In this document: positions 8,058 through 15,344 of the stretch, piece by piece
How positions within the stretch are numbered: the first letter of the stretch is position 1
Layout: every line of letters begins with the position of its first letter
IMG/VR virus record: IMGVR_UViG_3300050821_006420
Location: 1-26,850 of that record
Strand: one strand, 5' to 3'
DNA: 26,850 nucleotides
DNA from: a virus
Translations under genes and position numbers: made by a program
The notes under the pieces: generated by a model
The model's database searches: none
Told to the model about the DNA's origin: nothing
The model's input: only the letters and a program-made list of their open reading frames with translations

Positions 8058-8549
8058 TTAGCTCTCATCAACATCAGTGGTGTGGACAACAGGTGCACTC
8101 GCCTCTTCCACGATCTCCACACTCTTTCGCCATGCTCTGTCGACTGCCTCTGTTACCCTCTGATCGGTGTACTGTTGAAGTGCATCCAGGTGTGATTGGG
8201 TGACATCGACGCTGACATTCATCGATCTCTCAACCAGGTAGCCTTGAGCCTTCATAATCAGCTCTTTACCCTTCAAGGCTGCTGTGAACTCGCCATCGAT
8301 ATGTGCCTGCTCTGCAATATGGGCGACGTCATTGACCATCTTGTCCTTGGAGACGTCGAGGCGTTCGGCAGTGCGGAGTCTGAGTGCTTTGACTGCCTCA
8401 GACACAACAGGTTTCAACAAGTTCTCGCTGGCGATCTGTTGAGCCGATCTTGCTCGATAGCCGGCCTTGATTGCAGCCCGTGTGCCATTGCCATCCTTGA
8501 CGTATTCGCGGGCGAACTTGTCCTGCTTGATGGTTAGGCCTGCAGTCAT
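8058..8549 (-). CDS. Terminase small subunit (Terminase_2 type)
   Basis: A 163-aa protein that binds the packaging start site and brings in TerL. The N-terminus LTIKQDKFAREYVKDGNGTRAAIKAGY followed by SAQQIASENLLK is the standard DNA-binding domain of the Terminase_2 family; an oligomerising helical middle and an acidic C-terminal tail follow. The ATG overlaps the stop of the 93-aa gene by four bases. Unusually, a 278-nt gap and two small genes separate it from TerL. Confidence 0.9.
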   Translation of the reverse strand: MTAGLTIKQDKFAREYVKDGNGTRAAIKAGYRARSAQQIASENLLKPVVSEAVKALRLRTAERLDVSKDKMVNDVAHIAEQAHIDGEFTAALKGKELIMKAQGYLVERSMNVSVDVTQSHLDALQQYTDQRVTEAVDRAWRKSVEIVEEASAPVVHTTDVDES

Positions 8550-8827
8550 TGTGCAGCCTTGGCTGCTCTTGCCTCTTTGGTGCGGCCATCGAGCTTCACT
8601 GGCTGTGAAGGACTGGAGACGCTGACGATGATGTTTGCAAGGTCGGCGCGTATCTTGGGGTCACTGATGTCTGGCAGGCGAGGCTTGCCCAGTTCGTCCC
8701 TTGCGTCCTGCATGACTCTCAGGACCTCTTTCCAGTTCCTGTGGTCTGCCTGGTACTGGGCCATCTCTATGGACTGCTCTGCCAGTCTGATGGCTGCTGT
8801 GAGCCTGTCTGTTATGGATGTGGCCAA
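8546..8827 (-). CDS. First gene of packaging operon, 93 aa
   Basis: A 93-aa helical protein (TAAIRLAEQSIEMAQYQADHRNWKEVL, then DARDELGKPRLPD) ending with a basic tail. It starts with TTG at 8825-8827, preceded by AAGGG at 8 nt; no ATG or GTG exists between this codon and the next stop upstream. It is coupled to TerS (ATGA). Function unknown; it heads the leftward packaging transcript. Confidence 0.6.
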   Translation of the reverse strand: MATSITDRLTAAIRLAEQSIEMAQYQADHRNWKEVLRVMQDARDELGKPRLPDISDPKIRADLANIIVSVSSPSQPVKLDGRTKEARAAKAAQ

Positions 8828-8987
8828 GGGGAATGCCCTTTGATGCAGATGAGAATGCGCGCGAGGGTGATGACCTATTTGCGGTATGTCAAGTGGATGG
8901 TTCTAGCCACTGGTGGCATTGAGCCCGATACATACACGCAGTTATCGCATCGGCACTGCTGGTCCTCAATGCGCAATCATGTGGGGC

Positions 8988-9016
8988 TTGACTAAACGAT
9001 ATCGTTAGCCCATCTT
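8988..9016 (+). promoter_or_regulatory. Rightward promoter with operator in its spacer
   Basis: TTGACT (8988-8993), a 17-nt spacer and CATCTT (9011-9016). The -35 is good and the -10 is weak. The spacer contains the perfect palindrome at 8995-9006, so a bound protein would block polymerase. It would drive the exported-protein gene at 9047. Confidence 0.5.
8995..9006. promoter_or_regulatory. RHH operator site A, perfect 12-bp palindrome
   Basis: AACGATATCGTT is a perfect palindrome. Its halves recur as inverted pairs in front of both RHH regulator genes (15347-15380 and 17502-17523). I infer that it is the shared binding site of one or both RHH proteins. Confidence 0.65.
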
Positions 9017-9046
9017 GGGTGTGCGCAACTTGAAGGGGAAACATCA

Positions 9047-9313
9047 ATGCGAAAGCTTCTGATAATTGCAGCCTGCCTGGCGAGTACCGGCGCACAGGCC
9101 CAGACAACCTGCCAGACCATAGGCCAGCAAATCTACTGCTCCAATGGCCTGCAGGGCTCGACCGTGGGCAATAACACCTGGTGGAACAACGGTCAGACCC
9201 AGCAGCGGATCGGCAACTTTGACTACTTCAGCAGCCCTGCAGCGCCGGCGCCGGTATATACTCCGCCTCCGGTGTTTCAACCTCTGCAGCCGATTCAGCC
9301 CTGGCACCGTTGA
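9047..9313 (+). CDS. Small exported protein, 88 aa
   Basis: An 88-aa protein with a clear Sec signal peptide: MRKLLIIAACLASTGAQA, with likely cleavage after AQA. The mature part starts QTTCQTIGQQIYCSN (two Cys, possibly a disulfide), then Asn/Gly/Trp-rich sequence, then a Pro-rich tail (PVYTPPPVFQPLQPIQPW). GAAGGGGA lies about 7 nt before the ATG. It is an isolated plus-strand gene with its own promoter among minus-strand operons, which suggests a lysogenic-conversion or envelope-acting gene. Its last 86 nt overlap the convergent 91-aa gene. Family not recognised. Confidence 0.7.
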   Translation: MRKLLIIAACLASTGAQAQTTCQTIGQQIYCSNGLQGSTVGNNTWWNNGQTQQRIGNFDYFSSPAAPAPVYTPPPVFQPLQPIQPWHR

Positions 9314-9503
9314 GATATTCGTAGAGGCGCCTCAACGTAGGCGTCTCCTCCTGGATGCGCTGCCATGACGTGCTGGTATTGGCGAGCGTTGCCTGCACGG
9401 GATTGGATATACGCCTGTTCTTGTCCAATGGCGTCAATACGAAAGCATGTCGACGTTTGGTGCTTACGGGCGCACGTTTGAACGGTTCCTTGATATGGCT
9501 CAA
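9228..9503 (-). CDS. Last gene of accessory operon, 91 aa
   Basis: A basic 91-aa protein (SHIKEPFKRAPVSTKRRHAF, then TLANTSTSWQRIQEETPTLRRLYEYL). I choose TTG 9501-9503: it overlaps the stop of the glycosyltransferase-like gene by two bases and has GGAGACAGG just upstream. The C-terminal 28 residues (Ala/Glu/Pro-rich) are encoded opposite the end of the exported-protein gene, so at least the tail may be poorly constrained. Function unknown. Confidence 0.5.
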   Translation of the reverse strand: MSHIKEPFKRAPVSTKRRHAFVLTPLDKNRRISNPVQATLANTSTSWQRIQEETPTLRRLYEYLNGARAESAAEVETPEAEYIPAPALQGC

Positions 9504-10399
9504 AACCTGTCTCCGTCCGCCGTTGAAGGCCTGAATGCAGCCGGACCTATCCGTGCGTTGATGTATTCGATGGCCGCACGTTCCGCCTCCAGATAACGCT
9601 CGTCCAATGGCGCAGGCTTCTCGATCTGACGAACGATCTCCTCGCTGGCCGGCAGCCCGTCGGCATCGCGCTTGCACCAGAGATTGCAAAGCTCCTCAAG
9701 GTTGGATGGCATCGGCAATCCAAGTTCGTTCCTGATAAGCCCCGCCCTCCACACACGCTCGCGTCTCGTTATCCCGTAATGAGCCCACCACAGCGACATG
9801 CGTCGCAAACGTGGGTTCCACTTCCCGCCCTTGCTGGCAAACTCGATGGGAAGCATCGGCAGGCCGCTTCCCGTAATGAAGCTGTACGTCTCAGCAATCG
9901 CAGTGTCGCTGAACCAGAACGGATAACGTGCGTCCAGAACCTCGCCGACTAGTTCGACCCACCGCTTGCCCATCACGAACAGCGTAGGTTGCCCCGGATT
10001 GGCCTGGTCCTTCAATCCCCCGATCTTCAGGTCCGGATGCACCCAGTCATGGTTGCGCCATGCCCAGCTGATGCAATGGTCCCACCTCGGCGTCGCTATG
10101 ATCCCGTCGTCCGGCAGCGTTATCAGCGCATCGGCGTCGGTCAGCTTCGCCAGCCTGTTCCAGCATGAGCCCACGCCTATTGGACGCGGCTTTTCGTCAA
10201 TTGATGCGTTTAGCGCGGGAACGGACATATCCCGTCGAAAGTAGTCGTTTAACACGACGGCAGTCGTCGGCACATCGTCATCGCAGGCCACTAGGAACTC
10301 AAGCTCATGGTCCCCCGTCGCCAGCATCCGCATCGACTCGATGATGCCCACCACTTGCTGTGGTTTGCCCCGCGTGACGATCAGCGCGGCGATCTTCAT
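9500..10399 (-). CDS. Glycosyltransferase-like protein, GT-A type
   Basis: A 299-aa protein. The N-terminus MKIAALIVTRGKPQQVVGII looks like the first strand and helix of a GT-A nucleotide-sugar fold; VACDDDVPTT near residues 38-47 and LITLPDDGI near 93-101 offer the acidic DxD-like residues that hold the metal and sugar nucleotide. The rest (PFWFSDTAIAETY, RRMSLWWAHYGI) is less typical. ATG overlaps the SDR stop by four bases. It probably transfers a sugar made or modified by the preceding enzymes; the acceptor is unknown. No membrane segment, so cytoplasmic. Confidence 0.6.
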   Translation of the reverse strand: MKIAALIVTRGKPQQVVGIIESMRMLATGDHELEFLVACDDDVPTTAVVLNDYFRRDMSVPALNASIDEKPRPIGVGSCWNRLAKLTDADALITLPDDGIIATPRWDHCISWAWRNHDWVHPDLKIGGLKDQANPGQPTLFVMGKRWVELVGEVLDARYPFWFSDTAIAETYSFITGSGLPMLPIEFASKGGKWNPRLRRMSLWWAHYGITRRERVWRAGLIRNELGLPMPSNLEELCNLWCKRDADGLPASEEIVRQIEKPAPLDERYLEAERAAIEYINARIGPAAFRPSTADGDRF

Positions 10400-11100
10400 A
10401 TTGCTCGGCTCTGTCCGCCATCCACGACGATGTTAGCTCCATTGATATGCCTGGCAGCGTCGCTGCACAGGAACGCTACAATGGCAGCCACGTCTTCAGG
10501 CGTGCCCATGCGCACATCGGGCGAGCTCGGCGGCTTGCCCACGTCGATCTCGCCAGGCGCCACGCTGTTGAACGTGATTCCGTCCCTCGCCAGATAACTC
10601 TGCGTCGCCAGACTCTTCATCAGTGCCGTCTGCGCCGCCTTCGTCATCACGAACCAAGGACGTCCGTTGCCGTCCTTGCCTCCATGGATGGACGTGATGG
10701 TCACCACGCGTCCCCATTTGTATTCACGCATTCGCGGAAGCGCCAAGCAGGTGAACTCCATCGTGGCGACTGCATTCTTCTCATAAACCTGAGCCCAAAC
10801 TTGCGTCGGAGTGTCGACAACATCTTCTTCTCCCCAGCGCCCTCCACCACCCACGTTATTGATAAGAATATCGGGAGCGCATGTATTGACGATTGCCTCA
10901 GCTCTGCCATTTCCCGTCTGTAGCGCGTCGTAACGGAACCATTTCACGCCCGGTTCTTCGTGGTGATTGCGGGAACAAATGGATACTGCATGACCATCAG
11001 CAGCCAACTTCCTGGCGATTGCCAATCCAATACCCCTGGTGCCTCCAGTAATGAGCGCCCTGCGCGGATTGACAAAACGCTCTCTGGTGATTTCAACCAC
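10396..11100 (-). CDS. Short-chain dehydrogenase/reductase with Tyr-to-Phe active site
   Basis: A 234-aa Rossmann-fold SDR. It has the NAD(P) glycine motif TGGTRGIG (18-25), the NNVG motif (81-84, usually NNAG), Ser137 in ITSIHGG and the C-terminal INGANIVVDGG. At the catalytic YxxxK position it has FVMTK: Phe150 replaces Tyr, 13 residues after Ser137, and Lys154 is kept. The codon is TTC, one base from TAC. I use the GTG at 11098-11100, which overlaps the transketolase stop by 8 nt; an ATG at 11113-11115 is the alternative. It may bind its substrate without normal hydride-transfer chemistry or use another acid. Confidence 0.85.
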   Translation of the reverse strand: MVEITRERFVNPRRALITGGTRGIGLAIARKLAADGHAVSICSRNHHEEPGVKWFRYDALQTGNGRAEAIVNTCAPDILINNVGGGGRWGEEDVVDTPTQVWAQVYEKNAVATMEFTCLALPRMREYKWGRVVTITSIHGGKDGNGRPWFVMTKAAQTALMKSLATQSYLARDGITFNSVAPGEIDVGKPPSSPDVRMGTPEDVAAIVAFLCSDAARHINGANIVVDGGQSRAI

Positions 11101-11947
11101 CGAACGGTATCCCATAGCCGTCATCGACCCACGCAAGCTCGCCCATCGGCTCACGCTTCACCGGCCCAAGAAACTCGTCTTCGAGCGTCGTCTGGCCGGC
11201 ATCCAACATCTGCTCGGCTACAATCGACCATAGCCCGCCATTCGGATGATGCTCGTCCCAGATAACGGTGTTTTCAGTAACAAATCCGGACAGATCCGGC
11301 GCCGGCTTGAGGCGAAAAACGTCGACCACGCATTTCACCACATGACAGCGCGCACGCTGCGTCTCGATCCCTGTAGAAATCGTAATAGCCTTCTTCTCGA
11401 CGCCAAAGGTGCAGTAGCCGTAACTGAAATCCTGATTGGCCCGGTAAAGGTCGTGCGCCGGGTCCTTATCGAGCCGAATGTAATGCGGCGTGCCTGCCGT
11501 ATAAGCTATTCGCACGCAAGCCTCGGCACACACGCAGTCCGCCGGATTGTAGATCGTGAGGTTAGCCAGCGTTCGCATCACGCCCACATCTTCCGTCGCA
11601 TGGTGCGTCGGCCCATCCAGCCCCATCGACAGGCCAGAGCCGATGCCGAGGATCGTCACCGGCAGGTTGGGAATGCAGATCCCCACCTTGATCTGCTCCC
11701 AGCCCCTCATCAGGTGGGCGATGATGCCGTAGACGAACACCTTCTTGCCCGCGCTCGCGAGGCCCGCCGCAAGGCTCATCATGTTCTGCTCGGCCACGCC
11801 CACGTTGATCGCGCGTTCGGGAAACTCCCGCCTGATCTCGTCCAGTTTCCAGGCTGCTGCGTCGTTGCACAGGATCACGATGGAGGGATCAGCCTTCATC
11901 AGGCCATGCAGGACTCCAAACACAGCATCTCTAAAGTCGCGCTTCAT
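11093..11947 (-). CDS. Transketolase C-terminal subunit (pyrimidine-binding and C domains)
   Basis: A 284-aa protein equal to the second half of transketolase, which moves two-carbon units between sugars using thiamine diphosphate. It has the catalytic glutamate motif GVAEQN (Glu53), then SMGLDGPTHHATEDVGVMR (109-124) and the NPAD motif, followed by the C-terminal domain. The start ATG 11945-11947 overlaps the oxygenase stop by four bases. Its partner half is encoded about 1.5 kb upstream, separated by three genes. Split transketolases are known in surface-sugar and branched-sugar pathways, but the halves are usually adjacent. Confidence 0.88.
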   Translation of the reverse strand: MKRDFRDAVFGVLHGLMKADPSIVILCNDAAAWKLDEIRREFPERAINVGVAEQNMMSLAAGLASAGKKVFVYGIIAHLMRGWEQIKVGICIPNLPVTILGIGSGLSMGLDGPTHHATEDVGVMRTLANLTIYNPADCVCAEACVRIAYTAGTPHYIRLDKDPAHDLYRANQDFSYGYCTFGVEKKAITISTGIETQRARCHVVKCVVDVFRLKPAPDLSGFVTENTVIWDEHHPNGGLWSIVAEQMLDAGQTTLEDEFLGPVKREPMGELAWVDDGYGIPFGG

Positions 11948-12498
11948 ATGCTGGGAAGCCCTTCGTTGTAGAACTCCTGTGGGATCTTCTCTGCCCAGCG
12001 CGCCCACAGCAATAACCTTGGGACCGATGGAATGAGCCCACAGTGGTATTGGGTGTTGTCGGCCAGCCAGGCCGTGCCCTTCGGACCATATAGAGGCTCC
12101 AGCAGGCCATCGGGACGCATATGAAGCTGGGCCGAGTCAATCGGAGTGTCGTAGCCTAATATGAAGAGGGCCACGATCTTGGAGCCGCCACGGTCCTTGT
12201 GCAGACCATGTAGACCGGGAAAATAGGGTGTATGTTTTGTCGTATAAAATGCGTTAAGCGACCACAGGATTGCTTGCTCTCCAAAGAACTTAGAGACTAT
12301 CGGCGTGAGATTCTTCGCATAGTCGAGGAAATGCGGAGCAGCGATGACGCTCTCCATCGAATTGCATTCCATTCCCATTCGGGGCCGCGCCTTGATGTGC
12401 CCCGGATGGCGCTTGCAGGTATCGAGGAAAGCCACGACGTCATCGATCCAGGGCACGATGCCGAGGCGCGCAAAGCCCTGTTGGTTGAGGTCGCTCAC
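11944..12498 (-). CDS. Fe(II)/2-oxoglutarate oxygenase-like protein (PhyH-like)
   Basis: A 184-aa protein. The start is GTG 12496-12498, overlapping the DNA methyltransferase stop (GTGA), with GGAG 8 nt upstream. The likely metal triad is His100-x-Asp102 (LHKDRGG) and His152 (QYHCG), with Arg161 as the 2-oxoglutarate-binding residue; these positions and spacings fit phytanoyl-CoA-type and related non-heme oxygenases. It would hydroxylate a small molecule, a sugar or possibly a base. The family is inferred from this motif set and not from close similarity. Confidence 0.6.
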   Translation of the reverse strand: MSDLNQQGFARLGIVPWIDDVVAFLDTCKRHPGHIKARPRMGMECNSMESVIAAPHFLDYAKNLTPIVSKFFGEQAILWSLNAFYTTKHTPYFPGLHGLHKDRGGSKIVALFILGYDTPIDSAQLHMRPDGLLEPLYGPKGTAWLADNTQYHCGLIPSVPRLLLWARWAEKIPQEFYNEGLPSI

Positions 12499-13172
12499 AA
12501 CAGCATCTCCTGCGTGGCCTTCGGCTTGGGCTCGGCAAATAGCCGGGGCTGACGATAGGCTTCCTCTATCCGGCGGCACGCGATGTCGAAATATTTGGGC
12601 TCTATCTCTATCCCGATGAACTTGCGAGAGAGGTTGACGCAGGCGACACCCGTGGTGCCGCTGCCGCAAAAAGGATCGAGGATGGTGTCAGCGTCAGGCA
12701 GAAAGCCGAGGCACCATTGCATTAAATCGGCGGATTTTTGCGTTGGATGCTCGAACGATTCGCCCGCCCGACTCGCTCCTTCCCATTCTTTAGTAAACTT
12801 CTGAATGCGGCCTAGAAAGTTAGTCCATGCAAGTTCACAATGGGAGTATATGAAGCCCTTGCGCGGCCCTGATGGCGACTTGTCCCACACGAGCCAGCCA
12901 TTCGTTCCGGGCAGTTTGTCAGAGAAATTGTTTGCTCCCCACAGGATGACGGCGGGGTACTTGAGCAGGGGCGCAGGATCAAAAGGGACGTCGTCGCCGC
13001 GCACCGTTTCGTCGCCCCACATCTTCGAGCCGTTTGATCCGCGCAGCGGCTTATACCCAATCCCATAAGGCGGATCTGTCACCACCGCATCGACCTTGCC
13101 GAGCGTCGGCAGTATCTCAAGGCAATCCCCGAGATACAGCGTGCAGTCGCCTATGGTTTCGACGCGGTTCAT
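12495..13172 (-). CDS. DNA methyltransferase (N6-adenine or N4-cytosine), beta-class order
   Basis: A 225-aa SAM-dependent DNA methyltransferase. The catalytic motif IV DPPYG is at 33-37, followed by the conserved HPTQK (142-146) and the SAM-binding motif DPFCGSGTT (166-174), then a helix GIEIEPKYFDIACRRIEEA. Catalytic motif before SAM motif is the order of CcrM-like enzymes. There is no nuclease partner, so it is probably a solitary enzyme used against host restriction or for regulation. It is placed inside a sugar-enzyme operon and coupled to the oxygenase. Confidence 0.9.
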   Translation of the reverse strand: MNRVETIGDCTLYLGDCLEILPTLGKVDAVVTDPPYGIGYKPLRGSNGSKMWGDETVRGDDVPFDPAPLLKYPAVILWGANNFSDKLPGTNGWLVWDKSPSGPRKGFIYSHCELAWTNFLGRIQKFTKEWEGASRAGESFEHPTQKSADLMQWCLGFLPDADTILDPFCGSGTTGVACVNLSRKFIGIEIEPKYFDIACRRIEEAYRQPRLFAEPKPKATQEMLL

Positions 13173-13188
13173 GCAAGCGCCTGCTCGA

Positions 13189-13443
13189 TCATGGCTTCAA
13201 TATCTTGTCGTGAACGCTTCTTATCAGAGCAAGGACGCTCTCTGTCATTGCCTCTGCATAGACTTCGTCCAGATCGCCTCTTTCTCTGAGTTCGTTCAGC
13301 CATGCCATCTTGGCCTCAGCGGCCTCCACCATGGCAATCGCCTGCTTGAGATCAGGCCGCACATTCACTGGCTCAGGCACCTTTTCAATTTTGTCAGGGA
13401 TGCTTGCGGCTTCGCGTTTCATCCAGTCCGGTGCGTCACTCAT
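13189..13443 (-). CDS. Small helical protein, 84 aa
   Basis: An 84-aa protein from ATG 13441-13443, which overlaps the transketolase N-half stop by four bases. It starts MSDAPDWMKREAASIPDKI and is mostly helical (LKQAIAMVEAAEAKMAWLNELRERGD). No family recognised. Confidence 0.6.
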   Translation of the reverse strand: MSDAPDWMKREAASIPDKIEKVPEPVNVRPDLKQAIAMVEAAEAKMAWLNELRERGDLDEVYAEAMTESVLALIRSVHDKILKP

Positions 13444-14159
13444 GCCAGCGCCTGTCGCGCTATCGCAATCTGGTCGCCTTCTGGATGCCTGTGGTGCCAT
13501 TTGGGATTGCCCTCCATGAAGGGAATGCCCTTGCCCTTGATTGTACCGGCAACAATGCAGAGCGGCGTAAATTCGCGCGACTTATAGCGCAGTTCGGCCA
13601 TAAGCAGCATTTCGATATCGTGGCCGGGGCAAAGCGCGACGCTCCATCCAAAGCCATTGAATGCAGAAACAGAATTTATGCCGAGAACTTCCTCGGTGAA
13701 GTTGGCGCACGATTGCTTGTTGTCATCGATGATGGCGATGAGATTGGTAAGCTCATGGTGGCGCGCGAACATCGCCGCTTCCCAGATCGCGCCTTCATGC
13801 AGCTCGGCATCGCTCAGGACACAGAACGTCCGTGCGTTGCTGCTGTCGAGTTTATGAGCCAACGCGATGCCCGCCGCGATGCCCAGCCCCTGTCCCAGCG
13901 AGCCGCTGCAGATCGCAGGCCAGCCAGGCCACATCAGTTGGTCGGCCTTCATGCCAAGGTCTTCGAGGATGGCGTCAAGCGTCAGATGGCCGTGCGTCTT
14001 GCTCAAGATGAAACGATCTCCCGGTTTCATCGTGCCGTAGAACAGTGCAACGGCGATCTCCACCCATGAAAGCGCGCTCGCTATGTGGCCCTTGCCGATC
14101 CTGAGAGCGTTCTCAAGGATGGCGCGGCGGATCTCCGCTGCCTTGGCTTCGAGGTTCAT
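13440..14159 (-). CDS. Transketolase N-terminal subunit (thiamine diphosphate domain)
   Basis: A 239-aa protein equal to the first half of transketolase. It shows GKGHIASALS (His25), DRFILSKTHGH (about 48-58), GSLGQGLGIAAG (86-97), the diphosphate/metal motif as SDAELHEGAIWEA (116-128, where many enzymes have GDGE) and IIDDNKQS (143-150). ATG 14157-14159 is confirmed by a four-base overlap with the 24-aa upstream gene. It should pair with the C-half at 11093-11947 to form one enzyme. Confidence 0.88.
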   Translation of the reverse strand: MNLEAKAAEIRRAILENALRIGKGHIASALSWVEIAVALFYGTMKPGDRFILSKTHGHLTLDAILEDLGMKADQLMWPGWPAICSGSLGQGLGIAAGIALAHKLDSSNARTFCVLSDAELHEGAIWEAAMFARHHELTNLIAIIDDNKQSCANFTEEVLGINSVSAFNGFGWSVALCPGHDIEMLLMAELRYKSREFTPLCIVAGTIKGKGIPFMEGNPKWHHRHPEGDQIAIARQALA

Positions 14160-14230
14160 TGGTGCCTGCACCATATGATGCCAAATATGCAAAGCTCCGC
14201 AGCCGTAACGCAAAGGCAGATAGTTAGCAT
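14156..14230 (-). CDS. Tiny hydrophobic peptide, 24 aa
   Basis: A 25-codon frame exactly fills the gap between the SAM methyltransferase and the transketolase N-half. Its ATG overlaps the upstream stop by one base (TAATG) and its TGA overlaps the downstream ATG (ATGA). The product is Cys- and Ile-rich and could span a membrane (MLTICLCVTAAELCIFGIIW, then CRHQ). It may be a real membrane peptide or only a coupling frame that passes ribosomes to the next gene. Confidence 0.4.
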   Translation of the reverse strand: MLTICLCVTAAELCIFGIIWCRHQ

Positions 14231-15177
14231 TAGGGCGCACCCTCCAGCGCATCGATGCGGGCCTGCTTGGCATCGGCGTATACATCATGCGGTGGCTTCC
14301 ATATCATCTGCGAGTAACCTTCCAGCAAAAGGCTGCCGAAGCCCGTCCTGTGTTGTGTGCGATCTATGGCGAAATTGTTTGGACGCCAAAAACCACGCTT
14401 CTCATGGATCTTGATTGCTGTGTAATCCACCAGATTTGACGGGTCATACAATCCAATGACTGGCTCAATGTGGAAACACGCCGCAGGCTTGGCGCGCAGT
14501 AGGAAATCCTTGAAGGGCCGCCAGCGCGTGCCGGTCTGCTCTAATGCGCCGATGGTCAGGACTGCCGTGTTGAGGGGGAATCCATACGCAAGCGGAGGAT
14601 CAAAGAAATCAAATGCGCAGCCGCCGAGAATGTTGGGAAATACATCCGCCAATTCATTTGCGATCTCAATCGATGCCGTGGCCCAATCAAAGCCGCAGAT
14701 GTATTTGTCTGGAAACTCATGCGCCAGAAAAGCGAGGTTATGACCTGAGCCACACCCGAACTCGTAGATGAAATCGAACTCGCTGAGATAGCGCCGCGCG
14801 AACCAGCCTCGGAAGACCTTATACCAATTCCGTTCAAACATCGGATCGGCCGGCCGGATGAACTGGCTGTCCAGGCGAAGGTATTCGGAGGGACGGAGGT
14901 ATTTCGGCTCCAGTGCCGCGATGTCTCCGGTGCGGCGGAACTCGTCCAGGTTCTCCCGCCAGCCCTTCTGCCAACGCTCAATGTTTTCGCCGGCAATCGA
15001 GAAGTCCCTGCGCTCGATCCTCAAGAGCAGGTCGAGGATGACAGCGTCGCGTTCGTCACCTTCAACGATGTTGTAACTCCAGTCATATTTCGCGATCTCC
15101 AGGAACGTCTTGGCATCGAGAAGACCGCCGAACATCTTCTCGAACGCGCCCGGCGACAGGAAATGGCCATAGGTCAC
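14230..15177 (-). CDS. SAM-dependent methyltransferase, class I
   Basis: A 315-aa protein. A helical N-terminal part (about 1-135) is followed by the SAM-binding motif FIYEFGCGSGHNLAFLA and then CGFDWATASIEIA. The acidic residue after strand 2 (FDWA) should bind SAM ribose. The substrate is unknown; similar domain layouts occur in sugar and NDP-sugar methyltransferases. Start is GTG 15175-15177, overlapping the RHH stop (GTGA). It is the first enzyme of the RHH-led operon. Confidence 0.8.
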   Translation of the reverse strand: MTYGHFLSPGAFEKMFGGLLDAKTFLEIAKYDWSYNIVEGDERDAVILDLLLRIERRDFSIAGENIERWQKGWRENLDEFRRTGDIAALEPKYLRPSEYLRLDSQFIRPADPMFERNWYKVFRGWFARRYLSEFDFIYEFGCGSGHNLAFLAHEFPDKYICGFDWATASIEIANELADVFPNILGGCAFDFFDPPLAYGFPLNTAVLTIGALEQTGTRWRPFKDFLLRAKPAACFHIEPVIGLYDPSNLVDYTAIKIHEKRGFWRPNNFAIDRTQHRTGFGSLLLEGYSQMIWKPPHDVYADAKQARIDALEGAP

Positions 15178-15338
15178 TTGGCAATCGCCTCGCGTAGCAG
15201 CACGCGCACCAGTTGGGACAGGCTCGGCAGCTTGCGCGCCTTCATCTCCCGCTTGAGCGCCGCCAGTTCCTCCTTCGGGATGCGCGTCACCGGCAACTTG
15301 GGCGCGTTGGTCAGGTCTACTTCTGCATTTCTAGCCAT
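15174..15338 (-). CDS. RHH transcriptional regulator 1, 54 aa
   Basis: A 54-aa Arc/CopG-type ribbon-helix-helix protein: a DNA-contacting strand (KLPVTRIP, about 14-21), helix 1 (KEELAALKREMKARKL) and helix 2 (SLSQLVRVLLREAIAK). RHH proteins act as dimers on short inverted repeats, and a 10-bp inverted repeat lies at its own promoter. It is first in the accessory operon, so it probably represses itself and the sugar/methylation genes. Its ATG comes 6 nt after the -10, which suggests a leaderless mRNA. Confidence 0.78.
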   Translation of the reverse strand: MARNAEVDLTNAPKLPVTRIPKEELAALKREMKARKLPSLSQLVRVLLREAIAK

Positions 15339-15344
15339 GGCTAT

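Larger units (their letters stand above)
8828..9046. promoter_or_regulatory. Divergent region between packaging operon and exported-protein gene
   Basis: A 219-nt region from which the packaging operon (left) and the small exported protein gene (right) diverge. It contains the rightward promoter and 12-bp operator described separately. On the minus strand a TTGACA occurs near 8889-8894, but no good -10 follows at 16-18 nt, so the leftward late promoter is not resolved. Confidence 0.5.

Noticed and set aside
7977-8195. Plus-strand frame of 72 codons
   Set aside because: It runs over the 3' end of TerS on the other strand and has no convincing ribosome site; TerS is a clear family match.
8870-8995. 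Plus-strand frame of 41 codons (MTYLRYVKWMVLATGG) with GAGGGTG before its ATG
   Set aside because: It lies in the divergent regulatory gap and ends over the -35 of the exported-protein promoter; no family likeness and unusual composition. Possible but not supported enough to list as a gene.
13612-13622. GATATC near an ATCGT inside the transketolase N-half
   Set aside because: It lacks the inverted partner and is inside coding sequence; same for GATATC near 18925 and 24420. Not counted as RHH operators.
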